A DNA stretch of 31,435 bases from an uncultured Parabacteroides sp. Lineage in GTDB: Bacteria > Bacteroidota > Bacteroidia > Bacteroidales > Tannerellaceae. The translations under genes and the position numbers were made by a program. Location: NCBI GenBank assembly GCA_900547435.1, contig URGO01000017.1, positions 1 through 31,435 of the forward strand, given 5' to 3'. The notes under the pieces were generated by a model. The model did no database searches. It was not told where the DNA came from and worked only from the letters and a program-made list of their open reading frames with translations. Shown piece by piece: positions 24,561-31,435 of this stretch; within the stretch, counting starts at the first letter, position 1; every line of letters begins with the position of its first letter.

Positions 24561-24701
24561 TGAATTGATTAGAAGTTGGATGGGCATTTGAGGTTGGAGA
24601 AAAACGCACAGAAATACGCATGAATTAAAAAGCCAACATAATTATCCTCCTTAAAGCCTTCGGCTCAAGTTCCAACTTCTGTTTGCTGACCTCAGAATTC
24701 A
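24561..24701 (-). other. Non-coding spacer with nested inverted repeats and an orphan Shine-Dalgarno
   Basis: Nested arms TGAATT/AATTCA (24561-24566, 24696-24701) and AGAAGTTGGA/TCCAACTTCT (24571-24580, 24671-24680) could close a ~140-nt RNA upstream of the small membrane-protein pair. Inside, on the minus strand, AAGGAGGATAATT precedes an ATG at 24639 that opens only a four-codon frame (M-L-A-F-stop). This could be a leader or a gene remnant. I see no other gene in 24533-24732. Confidence 0.35.
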
Positions 24702-24732
24702 AAAAACCTCTGTAATAAAAAGAGTAAAAGGG

Positions 24733-25134
24733 CTAAATTAGTAGCTTTCGCAAGGCAAAGACATGATAGCCATTGCGACATAAAAGCGTAGAGTAGTTGA
24801 TATGATGTGTAATTGATTCTTCTTCCAATAATTTTGCCATCAGGTCGTAACCTTTCAATCGAAAATATTGAATGTTTTTTTCGGTCTGGGATTGAGAGCG
24901 GATATGAAACTGGGATGAAACGCTTTGGAGTGTTCTTCTTGGCGAAAGCAGGTTACTGTTTTTCAGATCATCTTTCAGGATGGCAATATGTTGCTCCCTG
25001 TTTGCCTGTTCCGTTTCTTCCATAACCGATTGGGTCTCCTGCAAATGAGTAGGACACAAATCGCTCTTTTGATCGTTCGGGGAGAAGAGCAAAAGGGCAA
25101 ATAGAAATCCGATTATGTATAGAAATTGTTTCAC
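24733..25134 (-). CDS. Small secreted or membrane-anchored protein of unknown function
   Basis: A 133-aa protein starting at GTG 25134: one N-terminal hydrophobic segment (KQFLYIIGFLFALLLFS) as signal peptide or anchor, a polar middle, and a conserved-looking C-terminal part with SPRRTLQSVSS, NIQYFRLKGYDLMAKL and INYSTLLCRNGYHVFALRKL. I recall similar SPRRT...Q..RLK...LLCR proteins in Bacteroides but no function. Longer frames starting upstream would place the coding region over the -7 box at 25139-25146, so GTG is preferred. The transcript would then have almost no 5' leader. Confidence 0.6.
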   Translation of the reverse strand: MKQFLYIIGFLFALLLFSPNDQKSDLCPTHLQETQSVMEETEQANREQHIAILKDDLKNSNLLSPRRTLQSVSSQFHIRSQSQTEKNIQYFRLKGYDLMAKLLEEESITHHINYSTLLCRNGYHVFALRKLLI

Positions 25135-25138
25135 GGCG

Positions 25139-25146
25139 CAAATATA
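25139..25146 (-). promoter_or_regulatory. -7 promoter box directly before a GTG start
   Basis: Minus-strand TATATTTG is a perfect TAnnTTTG match; its last base is 5 nt from the GTG at 25134, placing the expected transcription start at or within a few bases of the start codon. Confidence 0.5.
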
Positions 25147-25214
25147 AAATGTTTTTTCGGAAATGGAGAAAAAATACCGGATAAATTTCTGAAAAGTAAT
25201 AAAGAAGGAAAGAA

Positions 25215-25261
25215 AAAATGTGATAATGTAGGGACCGGCTGGTCGCACATTATCACATTTT
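25215..25261 (-). terminator. Stem-loop terminator after RNase G
   Basis: AAAATGTGATAATGT (25215-25229) and its perfect 15-bp complement (25247-25261) with a 17-nt GC-rich loop. On the minus strand the stem is followed by T residues and begins 4 nt after the RNase G stop codon. Confidence 0.85.
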
Positions 25262-25265
25262 ACAT

Positions 25266-26840
25266 TTATCCTTTGATTTCTTTTTCTTCTTTCATATCCA
25301 GTTCATTCTTGTCTTCATCATAGAATTTGTATTCCAAGAAGGCAAGACTTTGATTCGGGATAATCTTCAGGCCATGGCTGTATTTCATTTTCCATTGCCA
25401 ACTCAAGGGGAATAGTCCCTTGTTCAAATATGCTGCCACATAAGGATGTACGTGCAGGGTAAATTTCTTCACATGATGCTTATTGACCAAGCAGTCTACT
25501 TTACCTTCTAAGCTGTCTGTAAACAAAATCGAAGATTTGACCGTTCCGGTACCGAAGCAAGCGGGGCAAGTTTCTGTCGTCTCTATATCCATTGCCGGAC
25601 GTACCCGCTGGCGGGTAATTTGCATCAAGCAGAACTTGCTTAAAGGCAAAATGTTGTGCTTGGCACGGTCGCTGGCCATGATTTTTGACATATGTTCGAA
25701 CAGCTTCTGTTTGTTTGCGTTTTCGTGCATGTCAATAAAATCGATGACAATGATGCCGCCCATATCGCGCAAACGTAATTGACGGGCGATTTCATCGGCT
25801 GCCGCTATATTGACATCGATAGCCGTTTTCTCCTGATCATCGCTGCTTTTAGCCCGGTTTCCGCTATTGACATCAATGACGTGCATGGCTTCCGTATGGT
25901 CTATCACCAGATAGGCTCCGCTTTTATAAGTAACTGTGCGGCCAAACAGCGATTTGATTTGTTTGGTAATCGCGAAGTTGTCGAATATCGGAAGTTCGCC
26001 AGTATATAGATGTACGATATCCTCGCTTCCGGGAGCAATCAAGCTTACATAAGAGCGGATGTTGTTATAAACGTCCGTGTCATTCACATAAATGTTCTGA
26101 AACGAAGGGTTGTAGATGTCGCGGAGCAGGGCAACGGCGCGTCCAGTCTCCTCATAAAGCAGGGCCGGCGCTTTGGCTTTTGCCAGTTTTGCGATACATC
26201 CTTCCCACCGTTTTATCAATGTCTTTAATTCGTGATCCAGTTCTGCCACTCTTCTGCCTTCAGCCGAAGTGCGGACAATAACCGTAAAGTTCTTCGGCTT
26301 GATACTTTGAATCAGTTGGCGCAAACGGGCACGCTCTTCGGCTGTTTTAATTTTCGAGGACACGGATACTTTGTCGCCGAATGGAATTAAAACAATATAT
26401 CTTCCTGCGAATGACAGTTCAGAAGCTAATCGGGGGCCTTTGGTTGAGATAGGCTCTTTGGCTACTTGTACTAAAACCTCTTGTCCGATTTTCAATACGT
26501 CACCGATGCTTCCGTCTTTATCTATCTCCGGATAGATGGAGGCTTTCTGCATAATCGGCAATTTTTTGTAATCGGTCAGGGCTGTTTTCAGGTATTTCTG
26601 TTGGGAATTGAAGTTTGCACCCAAATCCTGATAGTGAAGAAATGCATCCTTTTAGAAACCTACATCAATGAATGCAGCATTCAACCCCGGCATCAGATTC
26701 TTTACTTTGCCTAAATAGATATCGCCTACTGCAAACGCAACGTTGCGGGCTTCTTTCTGAAGCTCAACGAGGCTTTTGTCTTCCAGTACGGCTATAGACA
26801 TTTCCTGGGGTTCGACGTTAACTACTAATTCACTAATCAT
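25266..26840 (-). pseudogene. rng: Ribonuclease E/G family gene (RNase G) interrupted by an ochre codon
   Basis: A single 525-codon minus-strand frame, the normal length for Bacteroidota RNase G (about 524 aa), broken only by TAA at 26654-26652 (codon 63). Sequence around it reads NAAFIDVGF-stop-KDAFLHYQDLG, where the family has Gly-Tyr/Phe-Glu-Lys-Asp, so GAA to TAA is the likely change. The stop falls inside the S1 RNA-binding domain (about 38-130). Downstream the catalytic region is intact: the metal-binding acidic residues around GGIIVIDFIDM and the zinc-link CPACFGTG (about 440). Starting at 26624 (TTG) would delete half of S1. RNase G processes 16S rRNA and mRNA. Everything else looks unmutated, so the lesion is recent, suppressed or a base-call error. 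Confidence 0.88.
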
Positions 26841-26880
26841 TAAGCTGTTTTTTAAAAGAATGTTTGTTTATAAATAAGCA

Positions 26881-26919
26881 AAGAACAAACTTAATTTGAG
26901 TTGTATTAAGTTTGTTCTT
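26881..26919 (-). terminator. Stem-loop between the 29-aa protein and RNase G
   Basis: AAGAACAAACTTAAT (26881-26895) and its perfect 15-bp complement (26905-26919), 9-nt loop, 19 nt after the stop of the small basic protein on the minus strand. It probably terminates or attenuates the HU/small-protein transcript before RNase G. Confidence 0.7.
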
Positions 26920-26938
26920 CATCAGACCGAAAATAGAC

Positions 26939-27028
26939 TTATTTCTTCTTATGTCTATTCTTCTTCAGTCTTTTCTTGCGTTTGTGCGTAGACATTTTAT
27001 GTCTCTTTCTTTTCTTTCCGCTTGGCAT
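26939..27028 (-). CDS. 29-aa basic ribosome-associated protein (AURKAIP1/COX24-type, bS22/mS38-like)
   Basis: A 29-residue frame: MPSGKKRKRHKMSTHKRKKR followed by LKKNRHKKK. Some 60% of residues are Lys/Arg. I recognise it as the short Bacteroidota protein assigned to the AURKAIP1/COX24 domain, whose mitochondrial relatives (mS38) and mycobacterial bS22 are small-subunit ribosomal proteins near the decoding region; ribosome association here is inferred from that. It is 33 nt downstream of the HU gene and probably cotranscribed. Too short for many gene callers. Confidence 0.85.
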   Translation of the reverse strand: MPSGKKRKRHKMSTHKRKKRLKKNRHKKK

Positions 27029-27061
27029 CGCTTTAAAATTTAAAAGATTAAACGTATTAAA

Positions 27062-27391
27062 TTAGTTATTTGTATTTGTCATTTCCTCGTCCTTTTCTTC
27101 TTCTCCTTCCTCATTGAAACCTTTTACTTCGTTCAAGAAAGATTTAGCCGGTTTGAATGAAGGAATATTATGTTCTGGGATAATGAGAGTTGTATTCTTT
27201 GAGATATTGCGCGCTGTCTTTTGAGCTCTTTTCTTAACGATAAAGCTACCGAAGCCCCTCAAATATACATTCTCATTTTGTATCAATGAGCGTTTCACAG
27301 TCTCCATAAAAGCTTCAACGCTCGTTAAGACTGTCTGCTTGTCTATGCCAGTGCTCCTCGAAATCTCATTTACGATATCTGCTTTTGTCAT
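27062..27391 (-). CDS. HU-family DNA-binding protein with acidic tail
   Basis: A 109-aa nucleoid protein of the HU/IHF family. ATG 27391 is the true start because MTKADIVNEISRSTGIDKQT is the classical HU N-terminus; the upstream in-frame extension overlaps the promoter. Family landmarks are VYLRGFGSFIVKKRAQKTAR and IPSFKPAKSFLNEV. Residues 1-92 correspond to HU; a C-terminal acidic tail (NEEGEEEKDEEMTNTNN) is extra. HU dimers bend and compact DNA. Divergent from mutY, with promoter boxes for both genes in the ~150-nt spacer. Confidence 0.93.
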   Translation of the reverse strand: MTKADIVNEISRSTGIDKQTVLTSVEAFMETVKRSLIQNENVYLRGFGSFIVKKRAQKTARNISKNTTLIIPEHNIPSFKPAKSFLNEVKGFNEEGEEEKDEEMTNTNN

Positions 27392-27432
27392 GTCTATAGT
27401 TATTAAATGATTGACTTTAAATTTTTGGAATG

Positions 27433-27463
27433 CAAATATATAGCTTTTTATCGAAGTGAGAAA
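27433..27463 (-). promoter_or_regulatory. Promoter of the HU gene
   Basis: Minus-strand -7 TATATTTG (27440-27433), with TTTC (27463-27460) at exactly 19 nt as a one-mismatch -33 TTTG. The leader to ATG 27391 is about 38 nt. Confidence 0.65.
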
Positions 27464-27508
27464 GTAATTTTTAATAAAAAATACGTGACGTTTTACCGCG
27501 AATCTCTG

Positions 27509-27516
27509 TATGTTTG
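27509..27516 (+). promoter_or_regulatory. -7 promoter box for mutY
   Basis: TATGTTTG matches TAnnTTTG, 27 nt before ATG 27544. It overlaps the alternative TTG start at 27514, which is why the later ATG is preferred. Confidence 0.6.
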
Positions 27517-27543
27517 CAGTATTCAATCAGTTATGAAGTTTAT

Positions 27544-28623
27544 ATGGCAGACATTAAAAATGATTTATTGATTAGTAAACGGCTGATAACGTGGTATGAA
27601 ACGAATAAGAGAGACCTTCCGTGGAGACATTCGAAAGATCCGTATGTGATTTGGATTTCGGAAGTTATCTTGCAACAGACGCGGGTGGCTCAAGGACTGG
27701 ATTATTTCCATCGGTTTGTCGGACGTTTTCCCAATATAGCCACTCTTGCCAATGCATCCGAAGATGAAGTGTTGCGTTATTGGGAAGGATTGGGTTATTA
27801 TAGCCGTGCCCGGAATCTACATGCTGCGGCTAAGTATATGGTGGCACATTATGGAGGACAATTTCCTCAATCGTATGAGGAAGTGAGGGCTTTAAAAGGT
27901 ATCGGGGATTACACGGCAGCAGCGATAGTTTCTTTTGCTTGGGATCTGCCCTATGCGGTGGTAGACGGAAATGTCTATCGGGTGCTGGCACGGTTGTTGG
28001 CTATAGGTACTCCGATTGACACTTCAGAAGGAAAGAAACAGTTTCGGGAGGCGGCTACCCTTCTTCTTTCTTCTGATCATCCCGGATGGCATAATCAGGC
28101 AATTATGGAATTAGGGGCGTTGGTCTGTATGCCGAGGAATCCCCAATGTGAGGTGTGTCCTTTGGCTGATATATGTTCTGCTTATGCGCGTCATGAAATG
28201 CTGCTTTATCCGGTGAAACAGGGGAAGACAAAATCGAGAACTCGCTATTTCCATTATTTCCACATTATATATAAGGATAAAACCTGGCTCCATAAGCGAG
28301 AGTCGGATGATATATGGAAAGGATTGTATGAATTTCCTCTGGTAGAGACTGATGTTCCAATGGATTGGAATGGACTATCCCGTCAGGAGGCGGTTGTTCG
28401 GTTGTTTGAGGGTTGTGGAAAATTGTATGTCTCGCAAATCTCTCCGATAGTTAAGCATGTGTTGTCTCATCAGGTTTTATTAGCGGTTTGTTATGTCATT
28501 GAAGTGGAGAAGGTAGGGGATTTGTCGGAGTATTATTTGCCGGTGGATACGGATAATTTGGAATATTATGCTTTCCCCCGTCTGATACATAAATTGAGGG
28601 CTACCCTTTCAGATTCACAATAA
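27544..28623 (+). CDS. mutY: Adenine DNA glycosylase MutY
   Basis: A 359-aa base-excision repair enzyme removing adenine mispaired with 8-oxoguanine. Catalytic Glu40 (ISEVILQQTRV) and Asp141 (VVDGNVYRV) are in place; helix-hairpin-helix LKGIGDYTAAAI at 117-128; iron-sulfur cysteines Cys195-x6-Cys202-x2-Cys205-x5-Cys211 (CMPRNPQCEVCPLADIC); C-terminal NUDIX-like 8-oxoG recognition domain from about 230 (YFHYFHIIYKDKTWLHKRES). Full length and intact. Divergent from the HU gene; its last 23 bases overlap the convergent beta-propeller gene. Confidence 0.96.
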   Translation: MADIKNDLLISKRLITWYETNKRDLPWRHSKDPYVIWISEVILQQTRVAQGLDYFHRFVGRFPNIATLANASEDEVLRYWEGLGYYSRARNLHAAAKYMVAHYGGQFPQSYEEVRALKGIGDYTAAAIVSFAWDLPYAVVDGNVYRVLARLLAIGTPIDTSEGKKQFREAATLLLSSDHPGWHNQAIMELGALVCMPRNPQCEVCPLADICSAYARHEMLLYPVKQGKTKSRTRYFHYFHIIYKDKTWLHKRESDDIWKGLYEFPLVETDVPMDWNGLSRQEAVVRLFEGCGKLYVSQISPIVKHVLSHQVLLAVCYVIEVEKVGDLSEYYLPVDTDNLEYYAFPRLIHKLRATLSDSQ

Positions 28624-29647
28624 ACACCACGGTCGAGTCGGCTGCGTCCGGGAACTCCCGACTCACCTCCTCTCCATTCTTACAATAGAAATATTGGTTG
28701 CCCTTTAGGTCCATGGGGGATAATTCGGTGACATAACCGCTCCGATAAAAGTCATCTTTGAATCCTTTGTTTATTTGCCAAGCCTGATTTTCCCGGCAAT
28801 CCCAGCAATAGGTATAATGCCGGGACGCATCTTCAAGATGACGGTTAAAGGCAAACCAGAAGCGGTTACCCATCTGGATGGGGTAGAGTGGCACTTCGTC
28901 CGGTCGTTTTTCCGGAGATATATGGGAAAGATAAAGGGTATCGCGCAGAAGGTGGTCTGGCAAATAAGGAAAGGAACAAGCATAAATATCTCCTGTAGCC
29001 GGATGTATATGGAGGTCTAGATTTTCTACTTCTGATACATATACGGGATGAGTCAGTTCTGCTGCTTTCAAGTCCCGCTTCCCTATGGGGTGGAATGCCG
29101 TATCGTAAACCCCGATATGACATTCCAAGAGTTCTTGGGCTTTGTTGTCTGCTATTTCAACCTGTTCTTGTTCTATTGTGTAGATTCTGTTTTGATAAAG
29201 AATAGCCGACAGTAGTTGCTGTTTGTCGAAATCCTTTCTCAATTTCTTTTTCGACAAAAGATTTCCTTCGTAATCGTAATAATGAATGTCGTTTATATTT
29301 CCCAACACGATGAGTTGCCGGTTTACTTCATCCACCATATAGCCCGCTACTCTTATCTCCTTCGGATTGGTGATTCGGCAAATGAATTCCCCTTTGCGAT
29401 TGAAACGGTATAGTATATCCCGGCTGATGAGAAACAGATTGTCACCTTCTTTATATAAATCACGCACCTCTTTGATTGGTGTACCGGTAACGGACTCCAA
29501 TGGAATAGCCACAACTTCTTTGGCAATTTCAGATAATTCACCATTCTTGTGAATCTCTCCCTTGTTTGGTAAAATCAATCGTTCCAGGCCGTGCCAAAGA
29601 CATACACTTATAAAGATTGCCACTAAAAGGCAGGTACGTTTTCTCAT
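28601..29647 (-). CDS. Membrane-anchored 6-bladed beta-propeller protein
   Basis: A 348-aa protein with an N-terminal hydrophobic anchor (CLLVAIFISVCLWHGLERLI; no proper lipobox) followed by a propeller of the same general class as the lipoproteins at 3.5-6.4 kb: VVAIPLES near the start, DILYRFNRKGEFICRI, VDEVNRQLIVLGNINDIHYY and DYEGNLLSKKKL are blade-like. Such proteins face the periplasm or outside; function is unknown. The final 23 bases overlap the 3' end of mutY in convergent orientation. No good promoter consensus is seen upstream. Confidence 0.8.
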   Translation of the reverse strand: MRKRTCLLVAIFISVCLWHGLERLILPNKGEIHKNGELSEIAKEVVAIPLESVTGTPIKEVRDLYKEGDNLFLISRDILYRFNRKGEFICRITNPKEIRVAGYMVDEVNRQLIVLGNINDIHYYDYEGNLLSKKKLRKDFDKQQLLSAILYQNRIYTIEQEQVEIADNKAQELLECHIGVYDTAFHPIGKRDLKAAELTHPVYVSEVENLDLHIHPATGDIYACSFPYLPDHLLRDTLYLSHISPEKRPDEVPLYPIQMGNRFWFAFNRHLEDASRHYTYCWDCRENQAWQINKGFKDDFYRSGYVTELSPMDLKGNQYFYCKNGEEVSREFPDAADSTVVFIVNLKG

Positions 29648-29756
29648 AACTTTTGTTTTTATCTTTATAAATAACGGACAAAGGATATTTTTAGTATATC
29701 AAATGCGTTTTATTCGATATCCTCTAATTGGGAACCATTCATTCTATTAAATCTTA

Positions 29757-29809
29757 GAAGCTGTTTTGAATTTCTTTAGAAAAAGCTGGAATAAATTCAA
29801 AACAGCTTC
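29757..29809. mobile_element. 53-bp MITE-like element with IS5-type ends
   Basis: Perfect 17-bp terminal inverted repeats GAAGCTGTTTTGAATTT (29757-29773) and the complement (29793-29809) enclose 19 bp. It is flanked by TTA on both sides (29754-29756, 29810-29812), a 3-bp TNA target duplication as made by IS1031-group IS5 elements. The first 13 bases equal the end of the IS at 31178. The right TTA is the stop codon of the neighbouring minus-strand gene. Confidence 0.75.
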
Positions 29810-30532
29810 TTATTCTTTTTTCAGAATTTTTCTTTCTTCCAAATCATAAATCCAATACTGTTTATCTCTATCTTTTTGTGCATAAAACAGTAACAAGTTT
29901 TCTATAACCGAAAATGAAGCGATGCTCTTGTTTACTAAATAAACATCAAGTTCAGGTGTGTTCTTTTCGATTGTGGACTTTTCTCCTGGATCCAATGTTT
30001 CTATGTCTATATCGGAAATTTTAGGATAAACAAATGAATAGCTGGGTAGAGAAGGATTTGCTATCAAATCTGTCCCTTGTTCATCATAAATAAAGAATTG
30101 TTCGTCCGCTTCGATAAACCAGATAAGATGATTCTTTGCCTGGATCAGTTTAGAGTTTCTTATCTCCTGATTGGTTTGAAACAAAGTATATTCGGTTTTA
30201 CGGTTTGTATCATATATCTTGAAATTAAGGATTTTGTGGTGTATTCCGCAAGAATCAGACGTGATTTCAATCCAAGGTGTTACTAACATTTTTTTGAATG
30301 AAAACATATCGCCATTAACAGTATCTGTAAAAAATTCCATATTCTCTTTCTCATTAGAAATAAACTCATCCCATTCATCTATCCGGCTTTCCCATCTTTT
30401 TATCCTATTCGAATCAGAGAACAATCCACCTTCAATAATGAATAAAGTGAATAAAATAACCCAAATGCAAATACATGTGCCGACAACAATGTTCATTGTC
30501 TGTTGTGAAAAAAGTTTTTTAAAGAAGTTCAT
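29810..30532 (-). CDS. Membrane-anchored protein of unknown function
   Basis: A 240-aa protein with one N-terminal transmembrane helix (about 13-35, MNIVVGTCICIWVILFTLFI) and a periplasmic domain. Segments such as HLIWFIEADEQFFIYDEQG and LLLFYAQKDRDKQYWIYDLE look like beta-propeller blades, so it may be a short or divergent propeller relative of the downstream gene; no family is recognised with confidence. Its TAA stop coincides with the target duplication of the MITE, which had inserted in the stop codon and restored it, so the protein is probably full length. AT-richer than most genes in the window. Confidence 0.65.
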   Translation of the reverse strand: MNFFKKLFSQQTMNIVVGTCICIWVILFTLFIIEGGLFSDSNRIKRWESRIDEWDEFISNEKENMEFFTDTVNGDMFSFKKMLVTPWIEITSDSCGIHHKILNFKIYDTNRKTEYTLFQTNQEIRNSKLIQAKNHLIWFIEADEQFFIYDEQGTDLIANPSLPSYSFVYPKISDIDIETLDPGEKSTIEKNTPELDVYLVNKSIASFSVIENLLLFYAQKDRDKQYWIYDLEERKILKKE

Positions 30533-30596
30533 ATTCTATTAAATTAAAAATTCATTCATTTACAAATGTCCGTTCTTAATCTTCCGGGCTTAGTAC

Positions 30597-30616
30597 AAAA
30601 GCCTTTGGGCTCTTTT
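30597..30616 (-). terminator. Short stem-loop after the TPR-type fragment
   Basis: On the minus strand AAAAGAGCC CAAA GGCTTTT forms a short stem of about 7 bp ending in T residues, about 30 nt after the stop at 30644. Confidence 0.5.
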
Positions 30617-30643
30617 GACGGACGGAAAGGAGCCTTGATTGTG

Positions 30644-31177
30644 TTACTTATAATCAACCCATTCATCACAATGTCCCCGTATAAATTCAGCCACTTTCGT
30701 ATTAGGATAATTGGTCATAGCAGTCTTAAACAAATCCCAATCATAACAAGCCCTGGCTGCCCTTTCCGGATCGACATACAATCGAAAGGCTTTTTCTTTC
30801 ATTTCTTCAGCTTTTTCAGCTATATTCTTACGCAGCTTTTTTTGATAATAGCTATAAAAGGGAAAACAAATCCAATCTCCCCAATAATAAGCTGTCAAAG
30901 TCCAACATTCTCCTATAGAATTTTGCAATCCGCGTGCATACGACAGCATATAATCAGCCTTGTCATCTGGATTTTTCGCATTCGCAATTTTTCCTTCCAA
31001 AGCATACATCGTTTGGGCAAATTTCAGTTTGTATTTCTCTTTTGACCTAATTTTATCCCTGAATCTTCCAAATGGATTGTATTTCATGTCAGGATAAGTA
31101 TTCCGGCTTTCGGCAAAAGCATCTGAAACCAAACGAAGATACTTTATTGCTTCTTCATAGTGCATGGAGGCGATTAA
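30644..31177 (-). pseudogene. C-terminal fragment of a large TPR-type protein cut by an IS
   Basis: A frame open from the IS boundary (31177) to the stop at 30644. From the internal ATG at 31165 it reads 173 aa: HYEEAIKYLRLVSDAF, YPDMKYNPFGRFRDKIRS, KLKFAQTMYALEGKIANAKN, DKADYMLSYARGLQNSIGEC then YPNTKVAEFIRGHCDEWVDY. I recognise the end of the long (several hundred residue) TPR-like Bacteroidales proteins that finish with ...T..A...RGRCD..VDY. The N-terminal part is absent because an IS5-family element starts at 31178. The remainder presumably lies beyond the element outside the window. Function of the family unknown. Confidence 0.75.
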
Positions 31178-31435
31178 GAAGCTGTTTTGATTTCATTCGA
31201 TAAATTTGTTAAGCATGATTTGTATGAATGCAATCTGTACCATAGCTTCCGCAGTTTCAGCAAGGAATTCGTAATCGATGGTCAGCCTTCTGAAGTTTTC
31301 CAGCCATGAGAAAGAGCGTTCCACAATCCAGCGTTTGGGCAGTACCTGAAATTTGGACGGACATTCGTCCGGTCTGAGTACGACCTCCAATATCCATCCG
31401 AATTTCTTCTTGACCCAATCAGCCAAATCTCCCCT
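31178..31435 (-). mobile_element. IS5-family insertion sequence, end only (continues beyond window)
   Basis: The element's end is GAAGCTGTTTTGATTTCATT starting at 31178, preceded by TAA (31175-31177), a TNA-type target. It contains the 3' part of a transposase gene on the minus strand. The other end and target duplicate are outside the window. Confidence 0.8.
31193..31435 (-). CDS. IS5-family transposase, C-terminal part (partial)
   Basis: The frame runs open from the window edge to the stop at 31193, 80 residues. It holds the C-terminal DDE signature RRxxxE-like block of IS5 transposases: PKRWIVERSFSWLENFRRL, in which the Glu of VER is the third catalytic acid, then the hydrophobic tail AMVQIAFIQIMLNKFIE. 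The preceding GDLADWVKKKFGWILEVV is also family-typical. The N-terminal two catalytic Asp residues lie outside. The stop is 15 bp from the element end, as is usual. Confidence 0.88.
   Translation of the reverse strand, partial: RGDLADWVKKKFGWILEVVLRPDECPSKFQVLPKRWIVERSFSWLENFRRLTIDYEFLAETAEAMVQIAFIQIMLNKFIE

Noticed and set aside
3493..26840. Alternative genetic code with stop reassignment
   Set aside because: The two in-frame stops are different codons (TAG, TAA), both also used as normal gene ends throughout the window.
29756..29810. Rho-independent terminator of the 240-aa membrane protein gene
   Set aside because: The hairpin has no T-run on the minus strand, while TTA duplications and identity with the IS end favour a MITE; a secondary terminator role remains possible.
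30566..31045. 159-aa plus-strand ORF
   Set aside because: Antisense shadow of the TPR-type fragment, which has clear family features on the minus strand.
1..31435. tRNA or rRNA genes
   Set aside because: No cloverleaf with CCA end or conserved rRNA segments was noticed by eye on either strand.

Overview
The window reads as a chromosome segment of a gut Bacteroidales bacterium, most likely Parabacteroides or Bacteroides. Supporting this are promoters of the Bacteroidota type (a TAnnTTTG -7 box, rarely a Shine-Dalgarno), lipoproteins and TonB-linked outer-membrane proteins with Bacteroidota domain architecture, families largely confined to this phylum (DUF4301, DUF2023, 6-bladed beta-propeller lipoproteins), and the mutY / HU / small basic ribosomal-type protein / RNase G neighbourhood. 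The genus is an inference; no rRNA or tRNA gene is present to settle it.

Layout. 1-3.3 kb: a plus-strand cluster of a TetR regulator, ketoacyl-ACP synthase III, FabG-type reductase and an RluA-family pseudouridine synthase. 3.5-6.4 kb: two tandem paralogous beta-propeller lipoproteins; the second carries a C-terminal TonB domain and is split by an in-frame amber codon. 6.5-7.1 kb: a RelE/ParE-type toxin-antitoxin pair. 7.2-10 kb: a GH125 alpha-mannosidase and a YbdG-type MscS channel. 10-14 kb: a RelA/SpoT protein with a degenerate hydrolase site (minus) and, divergent from it, a DUF4301 protein. 14-16.4 kb: a decay zone with an intact AlkA glycosylase and a YdeI/OmdA protein among remnants of Ada, DUF2023, a small secreted protein and a methyltransferase. 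16.4-21 kb: a TonB-receptor-like outer-membrane barrel divergent from a histidine kinase / response regulator pair. 21-24 kb: metA overlapping a U32/RlhA-type gene. 24-27.4 kb (minus): two tiny membrane proteins, a small secreted protein, RNase G split by an ochre codon, a 29-aa basic protein and an HU-like protein. 27.5-31.4 kb: mutY, a membrane-anchored beta-propeller protein, a 53-bp MITE-like element, a membrane protein of unknown function, and a TPR-type gene cut by an IS5-family element that runs off the window.

Functional groupings: lipid/acyl-chain chemistry under a TetR gene; a local two-component circuit probably tied to the divergent outer-membrane protein; methionine entry (MetA, with the acetyl-CoA-type Glu111); DNA repair (AlkA, MutY); stringent response; RNA processing and translation.

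The most unusual signals are non-coding or structural. Four intergenic spacers hold hairpins made of simple tandem words. A 21-nt-period palindrome array sits between convergent genes. 21-nt-period direct repeats lie just upstream of the histidine kinase. A MITE inserted exactly at a stop codon is probably mobilised by the IS5-type element 1.4 kb away. Two otherwise intact genes carry single-base-type nonsense codons. I did not find a clear new multi-gene defence or metabolic system.
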